Below, piece after piece: positions 25,606 to 34,049 of a DNA stretch of 64,000 nt; position 1 is the stretch's first letter; every line of letters starts with the position of its first letter. Both the position numbers and the translations under genes were made by a program. The stretch is taken from positions 598,656-662,655 of the forward strand of contig CAWBGB010000012.1 in assembly GCA_963788285.1 (NCBI GenBank), in the 5' to 3' direction. The DNA is from Alicyclobacillus_A sp963788285 (GTDB lineage Bacteria; Bacillota; Bacilli; Alicyclobacillales; Alicyclobacillaceae). Below the pieces are notes generated by a model. That model worked only from the letters and a program-made list of their open reading frames with translations. It did not search any database and had not been told where the DNA came from.

Positions 25606-26625
25606 ACGTGGCTATTCCGTTAGCTCAGCAAACGTCACAGTCTTGGAAGAAACGGAAGCACTTAGGAGCCTGTTGAACCACTCTCCCTGGAAATTGCGTC
25701 GATTGTATCGATAGCAATATTCGTCCAAGTATGCCTGCAGATGCTTGCCTTTAATTCCGTGGTATGTACCGAGAATGAGCTCTTTCGCATTCGATACTGC
25801 ACGGTGTAACCATTTCATATGGTCTGGGTTATGTACAGGATCGAATTTCATAGTCAATGTACTTCGCTGAGCCGCAATTACCTTGTACGCACTGAATCCA
25901 TCGTTGACGACCGTGGTTTTCTCAGTCATCGATTTCTTTACAAATTCTAAAAGCGTTTCGCTCTTTACATCGGGAACTACCTGCATCTTAAGGTATTTCG
26001 GCTTACCATCAGGACTAAGTGACATCGCAATCAAAGCAGGTGTCTTGTTAGTGCCACGTCCCTTTTTCGGTTCTTCGCCAGGTCCGCCAAAATAAGTTTC
26101 ATCCATTTCGACGATGCCCGAAAGAACATACCTCTCGTCACGGGAACGCATCGCATGTCGAATCTTATGTAAAAGTAGCCAAGCGGTCTTGTAGCTCACG
26201 TCCAGCTCACGTGCCAGTGCCAGGGCGGAAATGCCACGCTTGTCATGTGCAACAAGGAACAGTGCCCAGAACCATATTCTAAGCGGAGTGCGGGTCTTAT
26301 GCATAATCGTACCGGCTGTAAGTGAAGTTTGGTGGCCGCAGGAAGAACACTCATAAAGCATCCGTTTCTCGATGAAGTAGAACTTGTTTCCCCGACAGCG
26401 CGGACAGGCGAAGCCATTGCCCCAGCGCAATTGAAACAAGTAATCACGGCACGCCTGTTCGTTCTGAAACTTACGCTGAAACTCCAGTAAAGTCATTCCT
26501 TTGGTATTAGCCATTGCACACACCACGGAACAAATGTTCGTGTTTTCATTATACACCTGAGGTATGTGCATAACCAGAACATATGTTCTGGTATCAATCA
26601 AGCTGAGCTAACGGAATAGCCACGT
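25606..26625 (-). mobile_element. IS1595-family insertion sequence
   Basis: 1020 bp with perfect 24-bp inverted ends: ACGTGGCTATTCCGTTAGCT at 25606 and its complement ending at 26625. No matching 8-bp duplication flanks it (TTAAATAT versus TTATTGAT), and left and right flanks belong to two different interrupted genes. Confidence 0.9.
25612..26514 (-). CDS. IS1595-family transposase (ISXO2-like)
   Basis: 300 residues from ATG at 26514. An N-terminal zinc ribbon (FACPRCRGNKFYF and LYECSSCGHQTSL) precedes a helix-turn-helix region and the DDE domain: SGIVEMDETYFGG, TTVVNDGFSAY and a late Glu/Asn block (HRAVSNAKELILGTYHGIKG). An upstream in-frame extension of 29 codons covers the inverted repeat and is not preferred. 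The frame is intact, so the element may be active. Confidence 0.93.
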   Translation of the reverse strand: MANTKGMTLLEFQRKFQNEQACRDYLFQLRWGNGFACPRCRGNKFYFIEKRMLYECSSCGHQTSLTAGTIMHKTRTPLRIWFWALFLVAHDKRGISALALARELDVSYKTAWLLLHKIRHAMRSRDERYVLSGIVEMDETYFGGPGEEPKKGRGTNKTPALIAMSLSPDGKPKYLKMQVVPDVKSETLLEFVKKSMTEKTTVVNDGFSAYKVIAAQRSTLTMKFDPVHNPDHMKWLHRAVSNAKELILGTYHGIKGKHLQAYLDEYCYRYNRRNFQGEWFNRLLSASVSSKTVTFAELTE

Positions 26626-26732
26626 TTATTGATTGACAAATATACAGTGTCTTTTTGAGACGCAGTCCACCGCTTCAAAATTTTATCCAATTTATGATGT
26701 ATGCGGAAATATTGATGATATCCGCTATCCAT
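26626..26732 (-). pseudogene. 5' fragment of an unknown gene cut by IS1595
   Basis: ATG at 26732 with GGGAGGA eight bases upstream opens a frame reading SGYHQYFRIHHKLDKILKRW then TASQKDTVYLSIN before it runs into the IS end. About 36 codons remain. No family recognised from this piece; the 3' part is not found beyond the other end of the IS. Confidence 0.55.
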
Positions 26733-27008
26733 TTTAAAATCCTCCCGCTACGGACTAGTTTCGTCGTCGTATATATTCTGGACCTCTGTCCATAGCTACA
26801 GGAGAGTTTGGAAAAAACAAACATAGCTAACGAGGGCCTATCCCTAAAAAACGCCTCGTTCAGTTGCTTGCATAACTACGCATGAGCGGCTAGGAGAATG
26901 TCTTACTGATCGGCAACGACCAGATATTCATCATCAATGTCGTTTAATATGTTATACTGAAATACATCAATATTTTGGCCGTTCGAAAGGAGGAATGTAG
27001 GTACCGGC

Positions 27009-27039
27009 CCTTAGATTGAGCTATATCAACCTAAGGAGG
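27009..27039 (+). promoter_or_regulatory. Leader hairpin overlapping the permease ribosome site
   Basis: CCTTAGATTGA and TCAACCTAAGG pair (10 of 11) and the right arm runs into the ribosome site AAGGAGG (27033-27039) of the permease. Just upstream, GAAAGGAGGA is followed by ATGTAG, a start codon directly followed by stop. A TATACT -10-like box lies at 26953. Together these suggest translational control, but no known riboswitch was recognised. Confidence 0.4.
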
Positions 27040-27046
27040 TAAGTGA

Positions 27047-28471
27047 ATGTCGCAACGCGTTGTCGTTTCAGAAACTGTATCTTCACATTATTCAGGCAGG
27101 AAGACCTTACTCCGCAGCCTGGGTATAGGTACTCTCCTTGCTATCGCGGTTTCAAGCATATCTCCAACTACCTCTGTGTTTATTAACTTTGGCCCGGTGC
27201 TTCATGGCGCTGGTACGGGAATCGTTCTGGCATTTTTAATTGGCGGTGTGATCGCCATCTTAAACAGCTTGATTTATGCTGAATTGTCGAGTGCCATTCC
27301 CGTCTCTGGCGGTGCTTACGCCATAGCACTGCGCATATTTGGAAGACCGATCGGCCTTGTCACCGCGTTTTTGTACCTATTGCTCGGATTGGGATCTGTG
27401 CCTTCCCTTATCTTAGGTACCTCTGGATACTTGCATTCGTTATTTCCGGGTGTAAATGAGCAGGTATTTACTGTTGCCGTGGCACTTCTGGCAACCATGA
27501 TCGCTTTGATGCGAATTCATTCAGCATCCTGGTTGACAGCCGCTATGGTGATCATCGAATTCGTGATCATCCTCGGGATCACGCTCATTAGCTTTTTCCA
27601 CTCCGTTCACCCCATGTCATTTGCGCTCCATAGCTATGCCATAACTTCCAGCGGCATCGGTCATTCCTTGGGTAGTACCATCGTATTTTCCATGATTGGA
27701 GTCACTCTGTTTTCGTTCTCCGGCTATGAGTTGTCGCAAAACTTTGCGGAGGAAACCATGAATGTACGCCGCGTATTGGCAAAAACGATACTTGTTTCGG
27801 CCATCATCGCGGTCGTCGTGGAGACAGCGGCTGTACTCGGACTGTTATTGGCCGCAAAGAATATCGGCAGCGTGTATGCGGCTGAGGTGCCTTCCACTGC
27901 CATTGTGCAATCTATCCTCGGTCCGATCGGCGCGACGATTGTCCTCGTTGGTGTACTCGTCGCGACTTTTGACTGTACGGTTGCGGTGAACATGAGCTAC
28001 ATCAGGGTGTTTTACAATGCCGCTCGGGACGGGATGTTCACACCGGCGTTCTCCAAGTGGCTGGCGAATTTGTCACCAACCAATCGGGTTCCAACACGTA
28101 TTGCGCTCATATGGGGGTGCTTCGTGTTGGTGTTCTCCTTGGTCGGAACGCTCAGTTCCGCAATTGCATTTACTGGTGTTGTGCTTGTTCTCGTTTATGC
28201 ACTCGTTGCGGTGGCAGCGCTCGTCGCTAGAAAAAAGCTACGACAAGCGATGGCATTCAGAATGCCCTTATGGCCGATTCCGCCCATTTTGGTATTCGTG
28301 TGTCTGATCTACGAATTGACACAACAGCCCCCGACATACCTGTTGATTACCCTTGGGGTCATCATCATCACCATGCTGTATTACTTTCTGGTGCTGCGCC
28401 CCCGATGGCCGCATGACGCAATCATAGACCCAACAGAGACACACATTGAGAACAGTAGCAGAAGTTCCTGA
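27047..28471 (+). CDS. APC-family amino acid permease
   Basis: 474 residues, ATG preceded by AAGGAGG. Twelve hydrophobic segments are visible. The first helix region includes SLGIGTLLAIAVSSISPTTS and FINFGPVLHGAGTGIVLAFL, and helix 3 begins AELSSAIPVSGGAYAIALRI, the typical APC (PotE/YfnA-like) pattern for amino acid or amine transport driven by proton or exchange. FSFSGYELSQNFAEETMN corresponds to the helix 6 region. Substrate is unknown. The acetyltransferase gene starts 64 bases downstream and probably shares the transcript. Confidence 0.9.
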   Translation: MSQRVVVSETVSSHYSGRKTLLRSLGIGTLLAIAVSSISPTTSVFINFGPVLHGAGTGIVLAFLIGGVIAILNSLIYAELSSAIPVSGGAYAIALRIFGRPIGLVTAFLYLLLGLGSVPSLILGTSGYLHSLFPGVNEQVFTVAVALLATMIALMRIHSASWLTAAMVIIEFVIILGITLISFFHSVHPMSFALHSYAITSSGIGHSLGSTIVFSMIGVTLFSFSGYELSQNFAEETMNVRRVLAKTILVSAIIAVVVETAAVLGLLLAAKNIGSVYAAEVPSTAIVQSILGPIGATIVLVGVLVATFDCTVAVNMSYIRVFYNAARDGMFTPAFSKWLANLSPTNRVPTRIALIWGCFVLVFSLVGTLSSAIAFTGVVLVLVYALVAVAALVARKKLRQAMAFRMPLWPIPPILVFVCLIYELTQQPPTYLLITLGVIIITMLYYFLVLRPRWPHDAIIDPTETHIENSSRSS

Positions 28472-28535
28472 TAGTGTTTTAGTGCTGTTTTTGGCTTTGT
28501 TTTATTTTGATTTTAAGGAGGAATGTTTAGAATAC

Positions 28536-29093
28536 ATGGAGTACACAAACGTCCATGCTGGATATTACCGACGCTTGCGTGACTATTTCCCAGCTCACGA
28601 GATGAAGGATCGTAAACAACTTGAAGCATTGATCGAAAACGTACCAGAGTACAAGATATGGGAAACCGATGATTTTTTAGTCCTATATGGGGAGTTTGAG
28701 TCGTTTCTTTTCATCGATTATCTACTTGTGACGGGCCAAAAACGTGGCAGAGGTTTAGGTTCAAAAGTCCTCCGCCAACTGAAACGCAAAAGAAAGACGA
28801 TTTTATTAGAAGTCGAGCCTGCGTCTGCAGACGACCTGGACAGCCAACGTCGACGCCGCTTCTATGCGCGAAATGGATTCGTCCCATTAGATGCGATTAC
28901 GTACAAACGCAAGGACAAAGCTGGTCGATCTTTTGTTATGGATGTCTTCTGTTGGTCCCCGTCAGGTCAGATAAGCGATGAACGAGCTCTTGTCATGATG
29001 GCAACTGCTTGTCGTAAAGTTCACAATTACAAAGCAAAGGAAATCTACGGCCGCCTGCCGGCGGATCCAGACAAAGTCTTATCGCTCAATTAA
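28536..29093 (+). CDS. GNAT-family N-acetyltransferase
   Basis: 185 residues from ATG at 28536 (AAGGAGGA upstream). The acetyl-CoA-binding motif A is VTGQKRGRGLGSKVLRQLKR (the R/Q-x-x-G-x-G/A loop in QKRGRGLGSK), followed by the beta-4/beta-5 segment TILLEVEPAS and the RRRFYARNGFVPLDAITYKR block. It is expected to acetylate an amine. The tail after residue 145 (ALVMMATACRKVHNYKAKEI) is not part of the core fold. A strong terminator follows, ending the permease-acetyltransferase transcript. Confidence 0.85.
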   Translation: MEYTNVHAGYYRRLRDYFPAHEMKDRKQLEALIENVPEYKIWETDDFLVLYGEFESFLFIDYLLVTGQKRGRGLGSKVLRQLKRKRKTILLEVEPASADDLDSQRRRRFYARNGFVPLDAITYKRKDKAGRSFVMDVFCWSPSGQISDERALVMMATACRKVHNYKAKEIYGRLPADPDKVLSLN

Positions 29094-29107
29094 GACAGTG
29101 CTGAATG

Positions 29108-29154
29108 AAAACAAGCCGCTATCCCATGATTCTGATAGCGGCTTGTTTTTTCTT
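29108..29154 (+). terminator. Intrinsic terminator
   Basis: AACAAGCCGCTATC and GATAGCGGCTTGTT stems around a 10-base loop, followed by TTTTTTCTT. Confidence 0.92.
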
Positions 29155-29734
29155 AAACCATCAACCTGTGCAAGAATTTGTAGAGTTTTTCTTTCTGCGT
29201 TATGTCTTATTGAATCACTATTCTTGTTGGATTAACGGGCAGCAAAAGGGGCATACCCCTTATTTGAGTGCACCCTTGTGGTCCAGAACCTTTGTTGATT
29301 TGTATGCTTTGAGTCTGATAGCCGCTGCCGAGTTCAATGAGACCGATACATTGATCTGCGCAATCGACGGACGAAGGAAAGGCGTATAGCTCCGCGACCT
29401 GGGGCGGTGTATAGGAAATGGAAGACGTGGTGCCGGCTCGACTGTCCGAATACACGCGGAAGTGCGTCTGCGCCTGTGGTCGATTATCCAGCCCCAAGAC
29501 CGCTACGATGACTTCTTTGAGGTGACTCGGAATATGGACTGGCCCTGTGTGTCCGCGATACGTGAATTTCGGGTGCTCATATCGAAAACGGTTCAGCAGG
29601 AATACGGACTTGGATATCCAAGTCGCCTGACTTAAATCAGCGGTTTTAGCATCGAGTTCTTCCTCGGAAACCGTCTCTTTTGTGGTGTGTTCACAAACCC
29701 AGTTCCACAGAGATACCAGGGATTCTGGAGTGAA

Positions 29735-31185
29735 GGGCCTTGTCCCGCTCTTCGTAGATTTTCGTGACGGCCTTTTTCTTCGATTTACGCAGTGATGGAT
29801 GATTCTCCCTGGTATTGCTCTGGATGCGCACATTGATGTAGTGCTTTCATGAGCATTGGGATTTGACGATAGCCTTTCACAGTACGAAATTTGCTCTCTG
29901 CTTCAAGGAACCCCGCCGCCGCCCAACGCAGCACCTGTTCACCGTTCTTCCAACGCTTTACGTTCCTGCTGGCCATGCGTACCTTCTCATTCGCTGATTC
30001 GATTGCGTTGGTTGAGCGTAGAGTTGTTTGCAACAATTCCGGCACTCCAAGCCGAATGACCGTTACGGTCTCTTCCATGCCCTCTCGCAGACTTGTCGCA
30101 GCACCGGGGTACTCCTTCTCGAGGTGACCAGCCAATCGCCTCAACGCTGCCAATGCATCCTGTTCGTTGCCACGCCTCCAAGCTTCACGCAGCTTCCTCT
30201 TGACCCAATCCCTGTGTTTTTCCGGCAGGTGCTCCAGAACATTGCGCTCCTTGTGTACCTGACAGCGTTGTACAATCGCCGTGTCACCTAGAACGTCTCG
30301 CACCGCCGCCCGCAGTGCCTTGCTTCCGTCAATCACGACCAGAATTCCGTCGTCGGTCTTCAGGCCACGTTCCACCAGGTCGGACAGGAGCGCCTTGCAC
30401 ACAGCGGCGTTCTCGGTGGCTCCGTGCCATACCCCCAGCATCTGCTTCTTGCCCTCTGCGTCAATACCCAAGGCCGCTACCACGGTGTGCTCTGCCATCA
30501 CGATGCCGTCGATGATGAGGGCCACGTATCTGCGACTGTCCAAGCGCCTTTGCATTAACTCGGCCAGCAGCTTCTTCGTGGCTGCAATGAACCGGCGGCT
30601 GACGGTGCTCTTACTCGTACCAGAGGACTCCAATTCCTCTCCAACTGGCTCCAGACCATACTCATAATTGCGGGTGGACAGTCCATGGATCATCCGCTCC
30701 AACGCAGCTTGTGTCAACAGCTCCGGATCTTGCAGGGCCTGATACGTCTCGAGCGGAATCTCCCGGCCGTCCACGCTGCGTACCCTCACCTTCTCCACAG
30801 CCACCTTGCGGCCGCCGAGGACGACGAAACCTTTCTCTTTTCCATGCCGTACGGCCTTGCGCTTCGGATTGTGCTTGCCCTTGGGACCGACGAGCGCATC
30901 CACCTCCTCCTGCATCATGACCTGGATGACTCGTAAGCCGGTTTGGACCGCCAGCGCCATCAGACCTTCCTTGGTCGCTTCCATCACATCCAGCAGAGCC
31001 AGTTGGACAGAGAGGTTCTTTGACGCATCGAATCTTGTAAACTGCTTCTGGTCTCTCAGCGCAATCTCGTGTACTCTTAATTTCATAGTGGCGTTCTCCT
31101 TTCCTGATTTTCCCCAAACCCGTTATACCAAACGGGGTCAGGAGACCGCCACTTTCAAATTTCCACGAAATCCGGGACTACGCCC
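29735..31185 (-). mobile_element. IS256-family insertion sequence
   Basis: Imperfect inverted ends: GGGCCTTGTCCCGCTCTTCG at 29735 against GGGCGTAGTCCCGGATTTCG read inward from 31185. Inserted in the S53 peptidase gene. I do not see an exact 8-9 bp target duplication. Confidence 0.75.
29785..31086 (-). CDS. IS256-family transposase
   Basis: 433 residues, AAAGGAGAA upstream of ATG. The Mutator/IS256 DDE domain is recognised by YVALIIDGIVMAEHTVVAA (first Asp), GILVVIDGSKALRAAV (second Asp), QRCQVHKERNVLEHLP and RSTNAIESANEKVRMASRN (catalytic Glu). The frame is complete. The N-terminal 20 residues are basic and the C-terminus ends with the usual W/F-rich helix. It catalyses element transposition via circular intermediates in this family. 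Confidence 0.95.
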   Translation of the reverse strand: MKLRVHEIALRDQKQFTRFDASKNLSVQLALLDVMEATKEGLMALAVQTGLRVIQVMMQEEVDALVGPKGKHNPKRKAVRHGKEKGFVVLGGRKVAVEKVRVRSVDGREIPLETYQALQDPELLTQAALERMIHGLSTRNYEYGLEPVGEELESSGTSKSTVSRRFIAATKKLLAELMQRRLDSRRYVALIIDGIVMAEHTVVAALGIDAEGKKQMLGVWHGATENAAVCKALLSDLVERGLKTDDGILVVIDGSKALRAAVRDVLGDTAIVQRCQVHKERNVLEHLPEKHRDWVKRKLREAWRRGNEQDALAALRRLAGHLEKEYPGAATSLREGMEETVTVIRLGVPELLQTTLRSTNAIESANEKVRMASRNVKRWKNGEQVLRWAAAGFLEAESKFRTVKGYRQIPMLMKALHQCAHPEQYQGESSITA

Positions 31186-31410
31186 ATTGGAGCTCCACAT
31201 ACACCTTTGCGGCTTACCCTCCCATGTCTCACAGGGTCCTCGTTTCGTCCCGTTTCATTCCTTCGTCCTGCCTGTCAAAGGGTGGAGACCAGTAGTTTGC
31301 TGCCCGGCAGGGTCGTTGCCCCAAGGTTAAGTTTCGTACCGGTTTCTCCGTGCTTCGTTTGTCGTTTGCGTTTACTGCGAGTTAGCTAGATATCGAGAAA
31401 CTCCAAGATG

Positions 31411-32697
31411 TTAAGCGGCATTCTGTAAACGTGAAATGTGTACGGGTCCGAGCACCTTTACTGGATCGTACGGGACTTGTTTCCGTCCCAATGCGAACAG
31501 CACTCGAATCAGTCGGCAACTCAGTGCAATCGCTGACTGCATCCGCTTTAGTGGATTCTGCGATCTCTGTGTATAGTAACGGTGCAGCGCCTGAAACTCT
31601 GCGTTCTTTGCCAGTAGTGGTATAACGCAGCGGAACAACAGTGACCTTAGCTTTGGACGTCCACGCTTGCTAATTGTCGTTCGTCCCTTGTGTTTACCAG
31701 AACTATTCTCCTTGAGATTCAGCCCTGCCAGCTTCTGTATCTGCCTGGCATTGTCGTAGCCCGAGAGATCCCCGACCTCAGCTAGGAATCCAGCGACGGT
31801 AACCAACCCTACACCAGGCACACTAAGCATTTGCTGCGTCCCAGGTATCTGACTCACCAGTCGCTCGACTTCGTTCATGAGAAACTCTAGCTGCTCTTGG
31901 TACAAATCATATTGACTGAGCAGAATCATCAGCTCGTGGCGTGCCATCTGCAGTCCTTCAGTCAACCCGATTGACTGTTCTGCCATCTCCTTCAGAAGGT
32001 TTGCCTTACTGATTCCAACGCCTCGTAAAATTCCGTTCTCTCGCCATGCCTGAACAATTTCGGATGCCGTCTTTCCCCGAACATCCACCGGACAAGGGAA
32101 TTGGTGCAAGCATACAAGAGCTGCTTTGCCCTCCCAATCCTTGAATACCGTCGTGAACTCTGGAAAGAAACGGTCCAACCAATTATGAATACGTGCCTGT
32201 ACTCGCTTCAGGTCCTCAGACAAACGATCTCTTTCGTTCATTCCCACGCGCAAATCCGCGTAGATATCCTCGGGAATGTGAGGTACAGAGTACCGTCCGT
32301 CTTTGACCAATTGTGAAATCACACGTGCATCCTTGCGGTCGTTCTTGGTCGGGTTGTTGTCCTCAAGTTCTTTGGTCTTTTTCACATGCATGGGGTTAAC
32401 CAAAACCACCTGAATTCCCTGATGACGCAGAAACTGCGCGAGATTCATCCAGTAATGCGCTGTCGGCTCTACACCGAATACGACGTTGTCACAGCTGTGG
32501 TCAACCATGAGTGACCGGATCCAGGTCAGTAATTTCTCAAAGCCACGTCGACTGTTGTCAAAGGTCAGCGGCTTGCCGAGTTCCACTCCCCGTACATCGC
32601 TTGCACGAGCTACGTGCACTTTCTTCGCAATATCTGCACCAACGACCAGAGTGGAATCCGTGATGCGGCGAATCTTGCTGTTCTGCGTTATACTCAT
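31411..32697 (-). CDS. IS110-family transposase (DEDD)
   Basis: 428 residues, AGGAGG ten bases before ATG. The RuvC-like DEDD domain is seen in STLVVGADIAKKVHVARASD (first Asp), VVFGVEPTAHYW (Glu), and NDRKDARVISQLVKDG (last two Asp); the C-terminal transposase_20 part has MLSVPGVGLVTVAGFLAEVG and AGLNLKENSSGKHKG with the conserved Ser region. IS110 elements encode a serine-dependent recombinase guided by a noncoding bridge/seek RNA. Frame intact. Element ends were not identified because the family lacks clear inverted repeats. Confidence 0.95.
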   Translation of the reverse strand: MSITQNSKIRRITDSTLVVGADIAKKVHVARASDVRGVELGKPLTFDNSRRGFEKLLTWIRSLMVDHSCDNVVFGVEPTAHYWMNLAQFLRHQGIQVVLVNPMHVKKTKELEDNNPTKNDRKDARVISQLVKDGRYSVPHIPEDIYADLRVGMNERDRLSEDLKRVQARIHNWLDRFFPEFTTVFKDWEGKAALVCLHQFPCPVDVRGKTASEIVQAWRENGILRGVGISKANLLKEMAEQSIGLTEGLQMARHELMILLSQYDLYQEQLEFLMNEVERLVSQIPGTQQMLSVPGVGLVTVAGFLAEVGDLSGYDNARQIQKLAGLNLKENSSGKHKGRTTISKRGRPKLRSLLFRCVIPLLAKNAEFQALHRYYTQRSQNPLKRMQSAIALSCRLIRVLFALGRKQVPYDPVKVLGPVHISRLQNAA

Positions 32698-32870
32698 GTT
32701 GTAGTTCTACCTCCTGATTAGTGGTGTGTTTTGGACGACATCAACACTATCAGGAGTTTTTTATTGCCTCAAACCCGATTTTGCTTCTTAACAGGAATGC
32801 TGCCCTTGAGTTCAATAGGATGAAACCTCTCCGTTGTATGTTTATTCAGAAATCATCACGTGAGCATTGT
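32698..32870 (-). ncRNA. Candidate IS110 guide (bridge) RNA region with SD-sequestering hairpin
   Basis: Upstream of the transposase the minus strand folds CTCCTGAT (32751-32758) against ATCAGGAG (32713-32720) around a 30-base loop, hiding the AGGAGG ribosome site. In IS110-group elements the guide RNA is encoded in the noncoding segment upstream of the recombinase, so this is the expected place. Boundaries and loops are not defined. Confidence 0.3.
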
Positions 32871-32986
32871 TGAATTTACGCCCCCGTTACCTGAACAAGC
32901 CTCAAATTTCTTCAGCTCACGCCCCCGGTAGCGACAGATAGGCGTAAAAGAGTACTACGGTGTATGGCATAGTTGTGCTTATAGCC

Positions 32987-33560
32987 TTATAGCCACCATT
33001 TGTGCTGCGGTATTAGCTTTATTTGCACATCGTAGTTCTCCTCAAACCAGCGTCTCATTTGCGTTTTCTTAACCAGATATTCCGAGGCGGAGTGTGATAC
33101 ACCAATTAAGGACATACTCGTATCCTCAACGTAATCCATCATCATTTGGAAACGTTTCCGTCCGTAATCGTTATCAATGTGGTAGTGAATTTCACCCGTG
33201 ATGTATGCTTGCGCCCCCTTACTCTCGGCTTCCCTCATTGTGTCAACAACATCACCACATCCCGCAACAATCGCTACTCGGCGTATGCTTTTTAAATTCC
33301 TTCGAAGTCTACATAGGATATTTCAAAGATTACCTCAAGATGTTTTATTAGTGGTTCCATGCTTACCTCGCCAATTTCACAAATTGCCCCGACAGAACCT
33401 GCTTGATCGGAAAAAAATCGTCAGTTCTGCTTGCGCCTAATGCTTCACAAATTGCCGCTGTTGTTCCAATCTGTTTGTTATAGTCCATAGGTGCATGACA
33501 GGTGTAGATCGACAATCCTTTTGCTTTAATCGCATCCAGTAAACTGGGGTCAATTGATAC
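32987..33560 (-). pseudogene. Nif3-like (DUF34) dinuclear metal protein, truncated and frameshifted
   Basis: The piece 33560-33363 reads DPSLLDAIKAKGLSIYTCHA and PMDYNKQIGTTAAICEALGA, the central part of Nif3/YqfO-like proteins; after a frame change near 33300 the piece 33238-32987 reads AYITGEIHYHIDNDYGRKRF and LIGVSHSASEY, the metal-binding C-terminal half, ending WWL. The first ~100 residues are missing: upstream is the structured repeat at 33555-33685. The intact protein is a hexamer of uncertain enzymatic role. Confidence 0.8.
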
Positions 33561-33685
33561 AATCCGACATGATGTAACCAACAAGGCCCTCGCCAACGTG
33601 GAGGCCCTTTCTTAAGCTTGTATCAGATGGTATGTCGTTGGCGAGTAGATGTCTCCCAACACTTGGCGACTGCCCGGACAATAGC
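33555..33685 (+). repeat. Structured repeat element SR, copy 1
   Basis: About 130 bases shared with 58870-58995 at roughly 90 percent identity. CTCGCCAAC (33589-33597) pairs perfectly with GTTGGCGAG (33637-33645); the second copy has CTCGCTAAC and GTTAGCGAG, so the pairing is kept by a double change. A smaller imperfect hairpin (AAGGCCCTC.. GAGGCCCTT) and a T-rich run lie inside. No coding frame is shared with good signals. Confidence 0.8.
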
Positions 33686-33869
33686 TTTATGCCTCGTTTC
33701 CGTTTTTCGTCAGTCAATGGACCTGGCCCGTAAATCTCGATTGTGGTCACTGCCACCTTGTAGGCCATATTCGGCTTACGTTCTTCCGATCGACGAATGG
33801 GATTTGCTACGACACACCTACTGTGTAAGCCTATGAGATTCATTACTGATGTTATCTGTGCAAATAAAA

Positions 33870-33899
33870 AGGCCCTCACAAACACAAACGTAAGGGCCT
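33870..33899 (-). terminator. Intrinsic terminator, minus orientation
   Basis: AGGCCCT and AGGGCCT stems around 16 bases; on the minus strand the stem is followed by TTTTTATTT. No intact minus-strand gene lies immediately upstream, so it may be left over from a rearranged gene. Confidence 0.65.
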
Positions 33900-34049
33900 A
33901 AATGTATTACTTCCGTCCGCTTCGTTGCCATTAACTTCGGTACAGGCATGCCCACCCCATTGTCTAAGGAGGATGATGGATTGTAATTTGGAAGAAAGTA
34001 TATAAATGGTAAAGTGAAATAAACGTAACCATACAGTGAGGGTGAAAGA

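Larger units (their letters stand above)
29207..31395 (-). pseudogene. Kumamolisin-type S53 peptidase gene, broken by IS256 and truncated
   Basis: The left piece (29734-29207) encodes the pro-domain and start of the catalytic domain: FTYRGHTGPVHIPSHLKEVI, AVLGLDNRPQAQTHFR, ISYTPPQVAELYAFP and QCIGLIELGSGY, then frame and similarity are lost. The right piece (31395-31186) has traces of the pro-domain N-terminus (LGATTLPGSKLL) and a TGA. IS256 sits between. Intact homologues are secreted acid-stable serine-carboxyl peptidases with a Ser-Glu-Asp triad. None of the catalytic residues remain here. The gene type supports an acidophilic host. Confidence 0.8.

Noticed and set aside
26880..27046. T-box or lysine-type riboswitch before the permease
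   Set aside because: No T-box AGGGTGG-ACC core, no long multi-helix leader and no terminator/antiterminator pair were seen.
33550..33885. 111-codon frame across the structured repeat as a gene
   Set aside because: The part outside the repeat has no ribosome site and the part inside is shared with 58821-59030, where the upstream codons are unrelated; the conserved signal is structural.
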